This document shows positions 52,379-61,024 of a stretch of DNA of 61,242 nucleotides, in pieces. A program made the translations under genes and the position numbers. Within the stretch, counting starts at the first letter, position 1. The number at the start of each line of letters is the position of its first letter. Below the pieces are notes generated by a model. It was not told the origin of the DNA and did not search any database. It was given only the letters and a program-made list of their open reading frames with translations. This DNA comes from Domibacillus antri. GTDB taxonomy: Bacteria > Bacillota > Bacilli > Bacillales > Domibacillaceae. The stretch covers positions 1-61,242 of the forward strand of contig NZ_MSDU01000011.1 in NCBI RefSeq assembly GCF_001936625.1, given 5' to 3'.

Positions 52379-52681
52379 CTATCTGCGTCTGTTGTTGCTT
52401 TCTTGTTCCTGATCTTGTTCTTGGTCAGCGTCTGCATCTGAACGGACACGAGTATTGGAGTCTGAATCAACATCTACATCGACTCTGGAATTCCCGCTAT
52501 TCACAATCCGCGCGATATTTGTGTTACGGTCTACGTTTCTTACATCATTGTCGTTATCCACATCAACATCACTTCTTACATCCAGGTCGTTCTCAAAATC
52601 AACATCCGCATTTGAACGGGAATTAGACCGGCCTCTGCTAACCGATTGGTTATTGTTTCTTCTAATTGATTTTCTTCTCAT
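52379..52681 (-). CDS. Small Asp/Asn/Arg/Val-rich low-complexity protein P2
   Basis: A 100-aa protein starting MRRKSIRRNNNQ at 52681; this start aligns with that of P3, although the AGGAGG is 15 nt upstream. An in-frame ATG at 52714 is possible. After a basic N terminus it has repeated alternation of V and D/N: NADVDFENDLDVRSDVDV, NDVRNVDRNTNIARIVNSGN, VDVDVDSDSNTRVRSDADAD, ending in QEQDQEQESNNRRR. No Cys, Trp or aromatic core. It is a clear paralogue of P3. No known function; a spore coat or exosporium protein is possible by composition alone. Confidence 0.7.
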   Translation of the reverse strand: MRRKSIRRNNNQSVSRGRSNSRSNADVDFENDLDVRSDVDVDNDNDVRNVDRNTNIARIVNSGNSRVDVDVDSDSNTRVRSDADADQEQDQEQESNNRRR

Positions 52682-52715
52682 TTCGGATATATATACCCTC
52701 CTCTCTTTTTTCATG

Positions 52716-53042
52716 CTAACCTGCAAAGTTCACATCCTGCTTCTTTGATGGAATGTTTCTCAAGCTTAATTCCTGATCTGCATCTGCACGGGAACGAACC
52801 CGTGCTGTTGAATCAGAATCGACATTTATAGTAAGTCTAGTGTTCCCGCTATTAACGAGCCTTGCAATATTCGTATTGCGGTCTACGTTAGTCACGTCAT
52901 TCTCATTGTCGGTATCGACGTCGCTTCTGAAATCGACATCACTCTCAAAGTCAACATCTGCATTTGAGCGAGAATTCGCTTGAGCGCGGCTGACTTGTTT
53001 CTCGTTTCCTTCTGCATCAAAGTTTCTCCACCCGCTTCTCAT
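52716..53042 (-). CDS. Small Asp/Asn/Val-rich low-complexity protein P3
   Basis: A 108-aa paralogue of P2, with AAGGAGG before the ATG at 53042. Shared blocks: SRSNADVDFESDVDFRSDVD, NDVTNVDRNTNIARLVNSGN, then VDSDSTARVRSRADADQE. The tail LSLRNIPSKKQDVNFAG differs. It lies 34 nt before P2 on the same strand. The strictly alternating V/D pattern suggests extended beta strands or a beta-solenoid rather than a normal globular fold. Not recognised as a named family. Confidence 0.7.
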   Translation of the reverse strand: MRSGWRNFDAEGNEKQVSRAQANSRSNADVDFESDVDFRSDVDTDNENDVTNVDRNTNIARLVNSGNTRLTINVDSDSTARVRSRADADQELSLRNIPSKKQDVNFAG

Positions 53043-53345
53043 CTTTTTTCCTCCTTCCTTTACAAATAAGATATTCATAAATGCAGGACACGAACTTTAT
53101 AAAAATCCTACTGTCCCGAACAAAATTTTCAGTTTAAAAGAACGAAAAACCATTCCTTTACATTTGATATATTCCATCATCGCATAATACCTCTGTGGTA
53201 CACTTGTGGGCTGTTCTCTGCCTTCCCCTTGTTCAGCAGGATTTAAAAACCCTCTTACCGTTTCCCCGCCGAATCATAGAGCGTTTAATTTTTCATCACT
53301 GCGGCAAGCTATAGATGCAGCAAGCATGAACAGGAGGCTATATAG

Positions 53346-53792
53346 ATGAATTTGAAGGATAAAATGACGTTTCACGTTACAGGCATAACGGAAGACATGA
53401 AAACAACTGTAAAAGCAAAGCAGCATGAAATTATTATCGATGAACCGCCTGTTTTGGGCGGAAAGGATGGAGGACCGGATCCTCTTTCTTACCTTTTGGC
53501 TTCTTTGGCAGGATGTGAAAATATCATCGCCAATATGGTGGCACAGGAAATGAATTTCGACCTGCAGTCCATGAACATTGATGTAAAAGGCCGGCTTGAT
53601 CCGCGGGGAATGCGGGGCGAAGCAGGGGCACAAGTCTTTTTTGAAAAAGTCTGGTTTAAAGCAAGTGTCGTAACAAGTGAGCCGCCGGAACGGATCGCAG
53701 AACTGAAAGAAAAAACAGATGCCCGCTGCCCCGTTATGACCATGATGAAAGCGGCCGGCATCGAATTAGAAACGGAATGGGTTAAAGGGTAA
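53346..53792 (+). CDS. OsmC family peroxide-reductase-like protein
   Basis: A 148-aa protein with the OsmC/Ohr fold. Two conserved Cys are visible, in LLASLAGCENIIANM and DARCPVMTMMKAAGI, as in enzymes that reduce organic hydroperoxides; the YhfA-like sub-branch lacks a defined substrate. AGGAGG is present before the ATG at 53346. The 267-nt gap upstream, shared with divergent P3, shows no definite promoter. A terminator hairpin follows. Confidence 0.85.
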   Translation: MNLKDKMTFHVTGITEDMKTTVKAKQHEIIIDEPPVLGGKDGGPDPLSYLLASLAGCENIIANMVAQEMNFDLQSMNIDVKGRLDPRGMRGEAGAQVFFEKVWFKASVVTSEPPERIAELKEKTDARCPVMTMMKAAGIELETEWVKG

Positions 53793-53827
53793 CTATTTAC
53801 AAAAGCAATCCCATTCATTAAACATCG

Positions 53828-53859
53828 TCCTGACTTTTAAGTATGATTAAAAGTCAGGA
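53828..53859 (+). terminator. Terminator after the OsmC gene
   Basis: A 13-bp perfect stem TCCTGACTTTTAA (53828-53840) / TTAAAAGTCAGGA (53847-53859) with a 6-nt loop, followed by TGTTTCGCTTT. Confidence 0.8.
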
Positions 53860-53983
53860 TGTTTCGCTTTCACTTTATAAAGATAAGTGATCCTCACTCC
53901 CATTGTAAGCCTGCACATGTTTAAGGCAATGGCTGAATATGTTTAAAGTGAAGCTTATTTATCCTTTCAAGGGGGAGCGAATG

Positions 53984-54775
53984 ATGGCGGATCTGTTTGT
54001 GAAGCAGTCTTTAGACGAGATTCGGTTCTGGTCAAGAATCATGAAAGAGCATGCTTTATTTTTAAGCCTGGGGTTTACTCATGAAGACAAAAGTCTTATT
54101 GAGGAAGCACAACAGTTTATTGGCGTTTTTGAAAAAATTGAACAGCAGCTGAGCACGTATACCGTTCACACTGATCCCCAACTCCTGAAACAGTTTAACA
54201 GCCAGGTATATCAAGCGGCCACATCTATTTGGGCATATAAACGGAAAGTACTGGGGTTAATTTTACGATGTAAAATAAGAACCAATAACTTTGCCTTATT
54301 AGTGGATCATATAAGCCGCGAAGCAGCTTATTTTGCCAACCGATTAAAAGAACTGAATGAGGGGAAATTAAAACCTTTACCGGAGGCCATTATTAAGGAA
54401 AATGTCTTTTTCCTTAAAATTATGGCGGATCATGCCAAATTTATCGGTCATCTTCTTGATCCTTCCGAAAGAAAATTAGTGGAACAGGCACGTGAGTTCA
54501 GTTATGATTTTGACCAATTGCTTTACCAGACCATTGATTTGGATTCCATGAGGCCGCATTCTGAAACAAGGCCCATCTTAAACCAGTTCCTTGATGAGAA
54601 TCGGGTTTCCGTGGTTTCTTTGCGGAATTTCAAGAAAACGGCAAAAGATTTAATAGAAGAATGCAAAATTAAAAGCAACATTCATCCCCTGCTGGCCGAT
54701 CATGTTTTCAGAGAAGCCGAACGATTCTTGCATATCATTGATATGTTTGAAGCCAGCTTGAAAAAAGCAAAATAA
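53984..54775 (+). CDS. DUF2935 domain protein
   Basis: A protein of about 263 aa made of two similar helical halves of about 130 residues. Both begin with an acid-rich helix and a His motif (FWSRIMKEHALFLSLGF and FFLKIMADHAKFIGHLL) and end with an acidic/His helix (LLVDHISREAAYFANRL and LLADHVFREAERFLHII). The repeated Asp/Glu-His pattern suggests a four-helix bundle with a metal site, as in other DUF2935 members. The start is one of two adjacent ATGs, 53981 or 53984, after AAGGGGGAG. Function unknown. Confidence 0.8.
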   Translation: MADLFVKQSLDEIRFWSRIMKEHALFLSLGFTHEDKSLIEEAQQFIGVFEKIEQQLSTYTVHTDPQLLKQFNSQVYQAATSIWAYKRKVLGLILRCKIRTNNFALLVDHISREAAYFANRLKELNEGKLKPLPEAIIKENVFFLKIMADHAKFIGHLLDPSERKLVEQAREFSYDFDQLLYQTIDLDSMRPHSETRPILNQFLDENRVSVVSLRNFKKTAKDLIEECKIKSNIHPLLADHVFREAERFLHIIDMFEASLKKAK

Positions 54776-54803
54776 CTCCCCCCTGTGTCTTTAACGGGTG
54801 AAA

Positions 54804-54886
54804 GGCCGGATTCATGGACAATCCGGCCAAAAGAGCAGGGTAACCGGCCCAAAATCAGAAAATCCGGCTATCGAAATGAAAAAGGG
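54804..54886 (-). repeat. Post-terminator 20-nt periodic array, copy C (GGCC type)
   Basis: GGCC/GGCT marks at 54804, 54825, 54846 and 54866, steps of 21, 21 and 20 nt. On the minus strand it reads from a GGAGACA-CCCC-TTTTT-CATTTCG segment (54874-54896) into units with AGCCGGATTTTC, GGGCCGG, GGCCGGATT and AATCCGGCCTTT. Block by block this matches copy A at 3.5 kb. It lies in the gap between the convergent DUF2935 and gcvPB genes, downstream of gcvPB. Confidence 0.75.
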
Positions 54887-54889
54887 GTT

Positions 54890-54946
54890 GTCTCCATGAG
54901 CTTTGGCCGGGCTTCCGCTACACGGGCGTGATGTCCGTGCAGCTCC
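54890..54946 (-). other. Structured segment in the gcvPB 3' region
   Basis: On the minus strand GCTGCACGG (54935-54943) pairs with CCGTGTAGC (54917-54925), nine pairs with one G-U wobble that only exists in the minus-strand RNA. GAGCT (54941-54945) could instead pair with AGCTC (54898-54902), so two folds compete. The segment ends in GGAGACAACCCC and T5. A complete terminator arm for that 3' end is not obvious. Confidence 0.5.
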
Positions 54947-54962
54947 ATTCGTTCATTTCTTT

Positions 54963-56438
54963 TTATAACGCTGATCTTTCAGTTTCTTCTTTTACATAGC
55001 GCAATATCGGCTGTCTGGCTGCCTGTACTTCATCCAGCCGGCCAATGATCGTCGTGTGAGGCGCTTCCAATACCATATCCGGGTTTTCTTCCACTTCTTT
55101 TGCAATTTGAATCATAACCTCCGCAAAAGCATCGATTGTTTCTTTCGATTCGGTTTCGGTCGGTTCAATCATTAAACATTCCTCCACATTTAAAGGGAAA
55201 TAAATGGTTGGAGGATGGTAACCGAAATCCAGGAGACGTTTGGCGATATCGAGTGTCCGTACACCTAATTTTTTCTGTCTGGATCCGGACAAAACAAACT
55301 CATGTTTGCACACTTGCGAATAAGACGATTCGAAATAAGGCTCCAGCTTTTTACGAAGATAATTCGCGTGCAGGACCGCGCTTTCCGAGACCTTGCGTAA
55401 TCCGGCCGGTCCCATCGTCCGAATGTACGTGTAGGCACGGACAAGAATGCCGAAATTTCCGTAGTATCCTTTTACACGTCCAATGGACAAAGGCTCATCT
55501 ATATTCAAGACAAATTGATCTTCTTTTTTCTCAATGCGCGGCACCGGCAAAAACGGAATCAATTTCTTGTTCACTCCGACGGGTCCGGCACCTGGTCCCC
55601 CGCCGCCATGAGGAGTTGTAAAGGTTTTGTGTAAATTTAAATGAACAATATCAAAGCCCATTTTTCCAGGTGTGGTTTTTCCCAAAATGGCATTGGCATT
55701 AGCTCCGTCATAATACAGCAAGCCACCCGATTCATGAACCACTCCGGCAATTTCAACAATGTCTTTTTCAAACAGACCGAGAGTGTTCGGATTGGTCAGC
55801 ATTAAGGCCGCCGTATCATTATCCATATGTTTTTTCAATTCTTCCACATCCACAAGTCCGTCTGAATTGGATGAAATGGTTACCGTTCTGAATCCGGCAA
55901 CCGCCGCGCTCGCCGGATTGGTGCCATGCGCAGAGTCTGGAACAAGCACTTTTGTTCTTTTTTCCCCTTTATGTTCATGATACGCTTTCACCATCATTAA
56001 TCCGGTCCATTCACCTTGTGCACCAGCGGAAGGCTGAAGCGTCACTGCGTCCATTCCGGTAATCTCAGCTAAATCCTCTTGCAACTCATATAAAAGTGCG
56101 AGTGCACCCTGAACCGTTTCTGCCGGCTGATAAGGATGAATGCGGCTAAAGCCTTCAAACCGCGCCACATCTTCGTTTACTTTTGGGTTGTACTTCATCG
56201 TGCAGGAACCAAGTGGATAAAAGCCGTTGTCAATGCCATGGTTTTTATTGGATAAAGCGGTATAATGACGGACAAGCTGAAGCTCTGATACTTCTGGAAG
56301 CTCAGTTGCCTCTTCACGTATTAAATGAGAAGGCACTTTATCTTGTAAATCGACTGGATCGACATCCCTTTTTGGAAGGCTTGATCCGGTACGCCCTGGC
56401 CGGCTGATTTCAAAAATAAGATCATTATAATCAATCAT
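54963..56438 (-). CDS. gcvPB: Glycine dehydrogenase (decarboxylating) subunit 2
   Basis: PLP-bearing half of the glycine cleavage P protein, 491 aa. The Schiff-base Lys is in [21 protein letters not shown]; also visible are [17 protein letters not shown]-like [17 protein letters not shown] and [12 protein letters not shown]. It overlaps gcvPA by 8 nt. Two-gene P protein is normal for Bacilli. Last gene of gcvT-gcvPA-gcvPB. Confidence 0.97.
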   Translation of the reverse strand: MIDYNDLIFEISRPGRTGSSLPKRDVDPVDLQDKVPSHLIREEATELPEVSELQLVRHYTALSNKNHGIDNGFYPLGSCTMKYNPKVNEDVARFEGFSRIHPYQPAETVQGALALLYELQEDLAEITGMDAVTLQPSAGAQGEWTGLMMVKAYHEHKGEKRTKVLVPDSAHGTNPASAAVAGFRTVTISSNSDGLVDVEELKKHMDNDTAALMLTNPNTLGLFEKDIVEIAGVVHESGGLLYYDGANANAILGKTTPGKMGFDIVHLNLHKTFTTPHGGGGPGAGPVGVNKKLIPFLPVPRIEKKEDQFVLNIDEPLSIGRVKGYYGNFGILVRAYTYIRTMGPAGLRKVSESAVLHANYLRKKLEPYFESSYSQVCKHEFVLSGSRQKKLGVRTLDIAKRLLDFGYHPPTIYFPLNVEECLMIEPTETESKETIDAFAEVMIQIAKEVEENPDMVLEAPHTTIIGRLDEVQAARQPILRYVKEETERSAL

Positions 56439-57783
56439 TGATAATCTCCTCCATCACCGCGATAAATTGATCGATCTCTTCTTTTGTCCGCTGCTCTGTT
56501 ACCGCAATAAGCATATGTTGATTCATTCCGTAATCCATTCCAAGATCGAATCCCCCGATCATTCCCTGCTCGAGTAACGCTTTGTTCATTTCATGCACCG
56601 GCCGGGGAAGTTCTACAACAAACTCGTTGAAAAAAGGCGCCCCATTGGTGACGATAAAACCCTTTTTCTCAAGAGATTTTGCCATGTAATCGGCTTTTTC
56701 AATATTTAATTGGGCCATTTCACAAATGCCGTTTTTCCCAAGCGCGGTCATACAGACAGCAGAAGCCAGTGCATTTAACGCCTGATTCGAACAAATATTG
56801 GATGCCGCTTTTTCGCGGCGTATATGCTGTTCACGTGCCTGCAATGTTAAAACAAATCCTCGTTTTCCCGCATCATCGACTGTCTGGCCGACAATACGGC
56901 CGGGCACTTTGCGCATAAATTTTTTTGTGACAGCAAAGTAGCCGCAGTGCGGTCCGCCAAATGACATCGGAATGCCCAGCGGCTGCATATCCCCCACAAC
57001 AATGTCCGCTCCAAGTTTCCCCGGCGGCTGCAAGACGGCCAGTGAGAGCGGATTGCTGCTGACAATAAACAGGGCTCCTTGTTCCTTTGTGATTCGGTTT
57101 AATTCCGCCAAATCCTCAATAGACCCGAAGAAATTCGGGTACTGCACAATGACAGCGGCTGTGTCCTGATCAATTTGCCGTTGAAGCTGCTGCACATCCG
57201 TGATACTTTCATTAAGACCGATTTCTTCCACCCCATACCCCGGACCGTTGGCAGCCGTCCGCAAGATCGCGCGCGATTCAGGATGCACCGCTTTTGACAC
57301 GATCACTTTTGAGCGTTTTGTTGCGGAAACAGAGAGCGAAGCAGCTTCTGCCAAAGCGGTGAAGCCGTCATACATGGACGAGTTCGCAACGTCCATTCCG
57401 GTCAATTCACAGACCATCGTTTGAAATTCAAATATCGCCTGTAATTCCCCTTGGCTGATTTCCGGCTGATATGGTGTATACGCCGTATAAAATTCAGCGC
57501 GTGAAATCATATGATTCACGACACTTGGAATGTAGTGATCATACGTACCCGCACCAAGAAAAACAGGAAGCTGACTGGCATTTTTGTTTTGACTGGAAAG
57601 CTTCTGCATGTGTTTAATAAGAAGGGATTCCGGCAGCGCCTCCGGAATATTTAATTCCTTATTAAGCCGAATTTCCGGCGGAAGGTCCTCAAACAGCTCT
57701 TCAACGGATGAAAGATTTAAAAAATCAAGCATTTCTTTCTGATCTTCTGTTGTATCAGGCAGGTATCTGTATGTAGACGTCAT
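56431..57783 (-). CDS. gcvPA: Glycine dehydrogenase (decarboxylating) subunit 1
   Basis: The other half of the P protein, 450 aa, with [53 protein letters not shown] (landmark) and [10 protein letters not shown]. The ATG at 57783 follows AAGGAG; an earlier ATG at 57801 lies ahead of that site. It lies 41 nt after gcvT. Confidence 0.96.
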   Translation of the reverse strand: MTSTYRYLPDTTEDQKEMLDFLNLSSVEELFEDLPPEIRLNKELNIPEALPESLLIKHMQKLSSQNKNASQLPVFLGAGTYDHYIPSVVNHMISRAEFYTAYTPYQPEISQGELQAIFEFQTMVCELTGMDVANSSMYDGFTALAEAASLSVSATKRSKVIVSKAVHPESRAILRTAANGPGYGVEEIGLNESITDVQQLQRQIDQDTAAVIVQYPNFFGSIEDLAELNRITKEQGALFIVSSNPLSLAVLQPPGKLGADIVVGDMQPLGIPMSFGGPHCGYFAVTKKFMRKVPGRIVGQTVDDAGKRGFVLTLQAREQHIRREKAASNICSNQALNALASAVCMTALGKNGICEMAQLNIEKADYMAKSLEKKGFIVTNGAPFFNEFVVELPRPVHEMNKALLEQGMIGGFDLGMDYGMNQHMLIAVTEQRTKEEIDQFIAVMEEIIND

Positions 57784-57824
57784 TTTTATCCGCTCCTTCA
57801 TTCAAAAATTGCGTATCTGTTTCA

Positions 57825-58937
57825 TTATTCTTTTGGATAAAAAGGCGTTTTGACAACGACCGCAGCCATCATTTTGTGACGAATTTCCACTTTCAGTTTT
57901 GTGCCGATCCCAGCCTGTTCCGCTGCAATTAAGCCGAGCCCTAATGGTTTTTTTAAAGACGGCGAATGAGTGCCGGATGTGATCATTCCAATTTTTTCGC
58001 CCGCTTCCGAAAAGATGTGATAGCCTGTACGCGGAATGCCTTTTCCAATGATTTCGATGCCGGCGATCTTTCTTTTAACACCTTCTTCTTTTTGTTTTTT
58101 CAATACTTCCTGACCAATAAAAGGCGTATCTTTATTCGTTTTGACCGCAAAGCCGATCCCCGCTTCCAATGGGCTGATATCGGATGTAAGTTCCTGGCCG
58201 TACAAAGGCAGCCGTGATTCAAGCCGAAGAGTATCCCGGGCACCGAGGCCGCAAAGCACTAAACCATCCGGCTCTCCCGCTTTTATCACTTCTTCCCATA
58301 GTGCCGCAGCCTGATCGGAAGCAAGATAAAGTTCAAATCCATCCTCCCCTGTATAACCTGTACGAGAGACCAGTATATTCGGAATGCCCGCTAAATGAAC
58401 ATCCTGCTCGAACTGGAAAAAGCCTATTTGCGACAAATCGGTTTCAGTCAGCTTTTGCAAAATGGCTTCCGCTTTCGGTCCTTGAACGGCCAGCTGGGCG
58501 ATGCCGCTGGAGACATTTTTCACCATTACCTCCCCTTGTACGTGCTCTTTCATCCATTCATAATCTTTTTCAATATTCGCCGCATTAATGACGAGTAAAA
58601 ACCTTTCATTACCCAGCTTATAAACAAGCAAATCATCCACTGTGCCCCCGTCTTCGTAACACATGGCGGTGTATTGTGCCTTGTTCACAGACAGTTTTGA
58701 AACATCATTTGTCAACAGGCCATTAATATAATCTTCCGCTTCTGTTCCTTCAACAAGGATTTCACCCATGTGTGAAACATCAAAAAGACCCGCTTTCGTC
58801 CGAACAGCTTCATGTTCATGAAGAATACCTGTAAACTGGACAGGCATTGCCCATCCGCCGAAATCAATTACTTTCGCTCCGTATTTTTGATACTCGCTAT
58901 ATAACGGTGTTCGTTTTAATGCCGCTTCTTCCTTCAT
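57825..58937 (-). CDS. gcvT: Aminomethyltransferase (glycine cleavage T protein)
   Basis: Takes the aminomethyl group from lipoyl GcvH to tetrahydrofolate, releasing ammonia and making methylene-THF. The 370-aa protein shows [24 protein letters not shown] (catalytic Asp), [14 protein letters not shown] and [20 protein letters not shown]. It is the first gene of the operon, under a glycine riboswitch. gcvH and lpd are not in the window. Confidence 0.97.
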   Translation of the reverse strand: MKEEAALKRTPLYSEYQKYGAKVIDFGGWAMPVQFTGILHEHEAVRTKAGLFDVSHMGEILVEGTEAEDYINGLLTNDVSKLSVNKAQYTAMCYEDGGTVDDLLVYKLGNERFLLVINAANIEKDYEWMKEHVQGEVMVKNVSSGIAQLAVQGPKAEAILQKLTETDLSQIGFFQFEQDVHLAGIPNILVSRTGYTGEDGFELYLASDQAAALWEEVIKAGEPDGLVLCGLGARDTLRLESRLPLYGQELTSDISPLEAGIGFAVKTNKDTPFIGQEVLKKQKEEGVKRKIAGIEIIGKGIPRTGYHIFSEAGEKIGMITSGTHSPSLKKPLGLGLIAAEQAGIGTKLKVEIRHKMMAAVVVKTPFYPKE

Positions 58938-59057
58938 TGATATGCACCTCCATTAATGGACCCGATAATATGAAAACAACGTTAAAATTCCATAATTATA
59001 TGCCCCGCTGCCATCGTCAATGCCTGTTGAAACAACAAAAGCGCTTCCGTTCGCAAA

Positions 59058-59267
59058 CAAAAAAGGACAGAGAAGGGTATATGATCCCTTCTCTGTCCTT
59101 TTACCTGAGAGTTTAATCCGGCCGATCATCGAATCTTCCCCTTTGGTGGCATGTATATGCTCTCTCCAGAGTTGCGTCCTATTGCGGTCCTCTATGCCTG
59201 AGAGATTTGTTTCAAGGGTATTTTTGAAACTTGCTCCTTCGGCGGCATGCTGCTTTGCGCTCTCCCG
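59058..59267 (-). promoter_or_regulatory. Tandem glycine riboswitch with terminator before gcvT
   Basis: Read on the minus strand, aptamer 1 (59196-59267) begins CGGGAGAGCG, has GCCGCCGAAGGAGCAA and ends CTCTCAGGC. Aptamer 2 (59104-59168) begins GGAGAGAGC, has GCCACCAAAGGGG and ends CTCTCAGG. These are the conserved glycine-aptamer blocks in cooperative tandem form. A terminator follows: stem AAGGACAGAGAAGGG (59063-59077) and its complement (59086-59100) with T6. It is expected to be an ON switch, glycine favouring read-through to the cleavage genes. Confidence 0.97.
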
Positions 59268-59308
59268 CAATTGTCATTCGCTTTTATAAAATTAATTTGA
59301 TGTGTTTT

Positions 59309-59337
59309 ATAATAACGAATTGATATCCATATTTCAA
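59309..59337 (-). promoter_or_regulatory. gcvT operon promoter
   Basis: On the minus strand TTGAAA (59332-59337), 17 nt, TATTAT (59309-59314), placing the start of the RNA about 35 nt before the first glycine aptamer. Confidence 0.75.
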
Positions 59338-59615
59338 CAATTTTCAGAAAAAAATAAATATTATAGGAATCTAACATCATTCATTTATTCGGCCAAAGTG
59401 GCTAAAAAAAATTTATATTCAAAATAATATTCACCGGCACTTTGATTTGACAGATCAGAAGGAATAGGATTTTAAAGCGAGTACCGGAGCGAACTGTACT
59501 TTATGCTCACCCGATCAATACACCCGGATAGGTAAAGGATAGATTTTGCCAAACGATTGTATGCATTAGTTGCAGTGAAAAAAGTGTAATACGTCAATCT
59601 AAAAACAAAAAATCA

Positions 59616-59771
59616 TCAATCTAAATCAGATCTTAAATATTCATAAATCGGTTGTTCATCCCAAGATCCAACGATTCCAATAGGTTTTACACCAAGCGCC
59701 GCAGCCGTATAATTCGCCCTTTGAAATAACATGATGATTCTTTCAGGGGTGCCATTAATCGTTGTTTCTCC
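59616..59771 (-). pseudogene. Remnant of a siderophore ABC transporter binding protein
   Basis: The minus strand encodes an uninterrupted 51-codon piece, GETTINGTPERIIMLFQ then RANYTAAALGVKPIGIV and GSWDEQPIYEYLRSDLD, bounded by stops. This is the N-terminal part of the mature FecB/FhuD-type iron-siderophore-binding domain (GTPERVV...LGVKPVG). There is no start, no signal peptide and no C-terminal part, so the gene is a relic. The surrounding 59.34-60.0 kb is A/T-rich and holds nothing else recognisable, apart from a weak promoter and short repeats next to 60 kb. Confidence 0.7.
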
Positions 59772-59948
59772 TCAAGTCCCTTCTTTAAATTAACCAGAAT
59801 GTGAAAAGACAAAAACTATATATGATTCATCTATCTAATCTTATTTTCGCAAGAAACATGCCAAAGAAAAATCCTGAGAATAGTGTGTAATTCTAAGTTG
59901 GTATTGAGAAGGTTTTCTTAATATAAGACACTTCAATTAAAATAAACA

Positions 59949-60028
59949 TTTAAAAAATTATGAATTATCAGTTAAAATAAAGGGGTACGTAGGAATTTGT
60001 AGAAATATGTAGGAATATGCAGAATGTA
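59949..60028 (+). promoter_or_regulatory. Weak promoter-like sequence and 10-nt tandem repeat before the AmiC-like gene
   Basis: TTTAAA (59949-59954), 18 nt, TAAAAT (59973-59978) is a plausible but weak promoter. Right after it, four 10-nt units GTAGGAATTT, GTAGAAATAT, GTAGGAATAT and GCAGAATGTA run from 59989 to 60028 without gaps. One repeat per helical turn would put similar bases on one face of the DNA. Confidence 0.45.
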
Positions 60029-60085
60029 GAGGTAGGATGTTGCATTTTGGTACACTGTTTAACATTTATACAAAGGGGGATGAAA

Positions 60086-61024
60086 ATGGATTCTATTCAT
60101 ATTGGTTTTTTATTTTCTTTAACCGGGACGACTTCCTTGACAGAAACCGGACAATATCGAGCTGCGCTATATGCTCTGGAGCAATATCAAAAGAATCATC
60201 GTGATTCAGGCTTTACGTTCACCTATACACTTAAGGATATTTGCTCGAATCCAGTAGAATGCTACAGGCACGCACGCGATCTGGCCCGCTCAGGAGTGAA
60301 AATTTTTGTAGGATGCTACACTTCAGTATGCCGTAAAGCTGTTTTACCGGTACTTGAAGAATATGATGCCCTTTTAGTGTATCCAGCCTTGTATGAAGGT
60401 CAGGAAATTCATCCGAATGTTTTTTATATCGGGGAGGTCCCGAATCAGCAGATCGTTTCTCTTCTCAAGTTTATCGTACAGCAATACGGAAGGAGGGTTT
60501 ATTTAATTGGCAATGACTATATTTATCCCCGGTATACGAATCAACAAATTCGGGAAATTCTCTACAAATTGAACAGTGAAGTCATCGGTGAACAATATGT
60601 TCCATTGGGTCATACCCAGCTTATTCCTAATTTACAAGACATCCAGTTGGCTTCCCCCTCTGTTATATTATCAACACTCGTTGGAGAAAGTGTACAGCAT
60701 TTTTATCAATCCTACTATGAACTGGGAATGAATCCGAAAAAAACACCGATTTTTAGTCCTATTACAACGGAGCTCGAAATACAATCGATGGGGGCAAAAT
60801 TTGCAGCAGGTCACTATAGCTGCTCTAGTTATTTTCAATCATTAGATATTCCTGAGAATCTGGAATTTGTTCAAGAGATGAAGAAGTGGTACGGCGCGGA
60901 TACGGTTATTTCTTCAACAATGGTCTATACTTATTCCGGCATTCAGATGATTTTGGACGCTTTCGTTCATCTTCAATCAACCGACAGAAAGAAGATTTTA
61001 CACTATATCTTACAAGGGAAATAA
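60086..61024 (+). CDS. AmiC/UrtA-type ligand-binding protein, frameshifted near the end
   Basis: A 312-residue ligand-binding domain of the AmiC/UrtA (Peripla_BP_5) family, which bind amides, urea or amino acids. Visible: IHIGFLFSLTGTTSLTE, the hinge region VGCYTSVCRKAVLPVLEEYDAL (landmark), LLVYPALYEGQE, VPNQQIVSLLKFI and YLIGNDYIYPRYTNQQIREI (landmark). There is no signal peptide, so like AmiC it is probably a cytoplasmic sensor. The ATG at 60086 follows AAAGGGGGA. The frame stops early at 61024, while family sequence resumes in another frame at about 61016, so the gene is probably inactive or misread. Confidence 0.65.
   Translation: MDSIHIGFLFSLTGTTSLTETGQYRAALYALEQYQKNHRDSGFTFTYTLKDICSNPVECYRHARDLARSGVKIFVGCYTSVCRKAVLPVLEEYDALLVYPALYEGQEIHPNVFYIGEVPNQQIVSLLKFIVQQYGRRVYLIGNDYIYPRYTNQQIREILYKLNSEVIGEQYVPLGHTQLIPNLQDIQLASPSVILSTLVGESVQHFYQSYYELGMNPKKTPIFSPITTELEIQSMGAKFAAGHYSCSSYFQSLDIPENLEFVQEMKKWYGADTVISSTMVYTYSGIQMILDAFVHLQSTDRKKILHYILQGK

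Noticed and set aside
51981-53042. Assignment of P1-P3 as CotX/CotV-type spore crust proteins
   Set aside because: The CotX/CotV signature regions are not visible; only general composition and context hint at spores.
53042-53200. A sigma-K type promoter before P3
   Set aside because: A partial CATA-n3-TA-like match lies too close to the ribosome binding site and has no AC element at the right distance.
59400-59600. A further gene remnant in the A/T-rich gap
   Set aside because: Short open pieces exist on both strands, but none resembles a known family.
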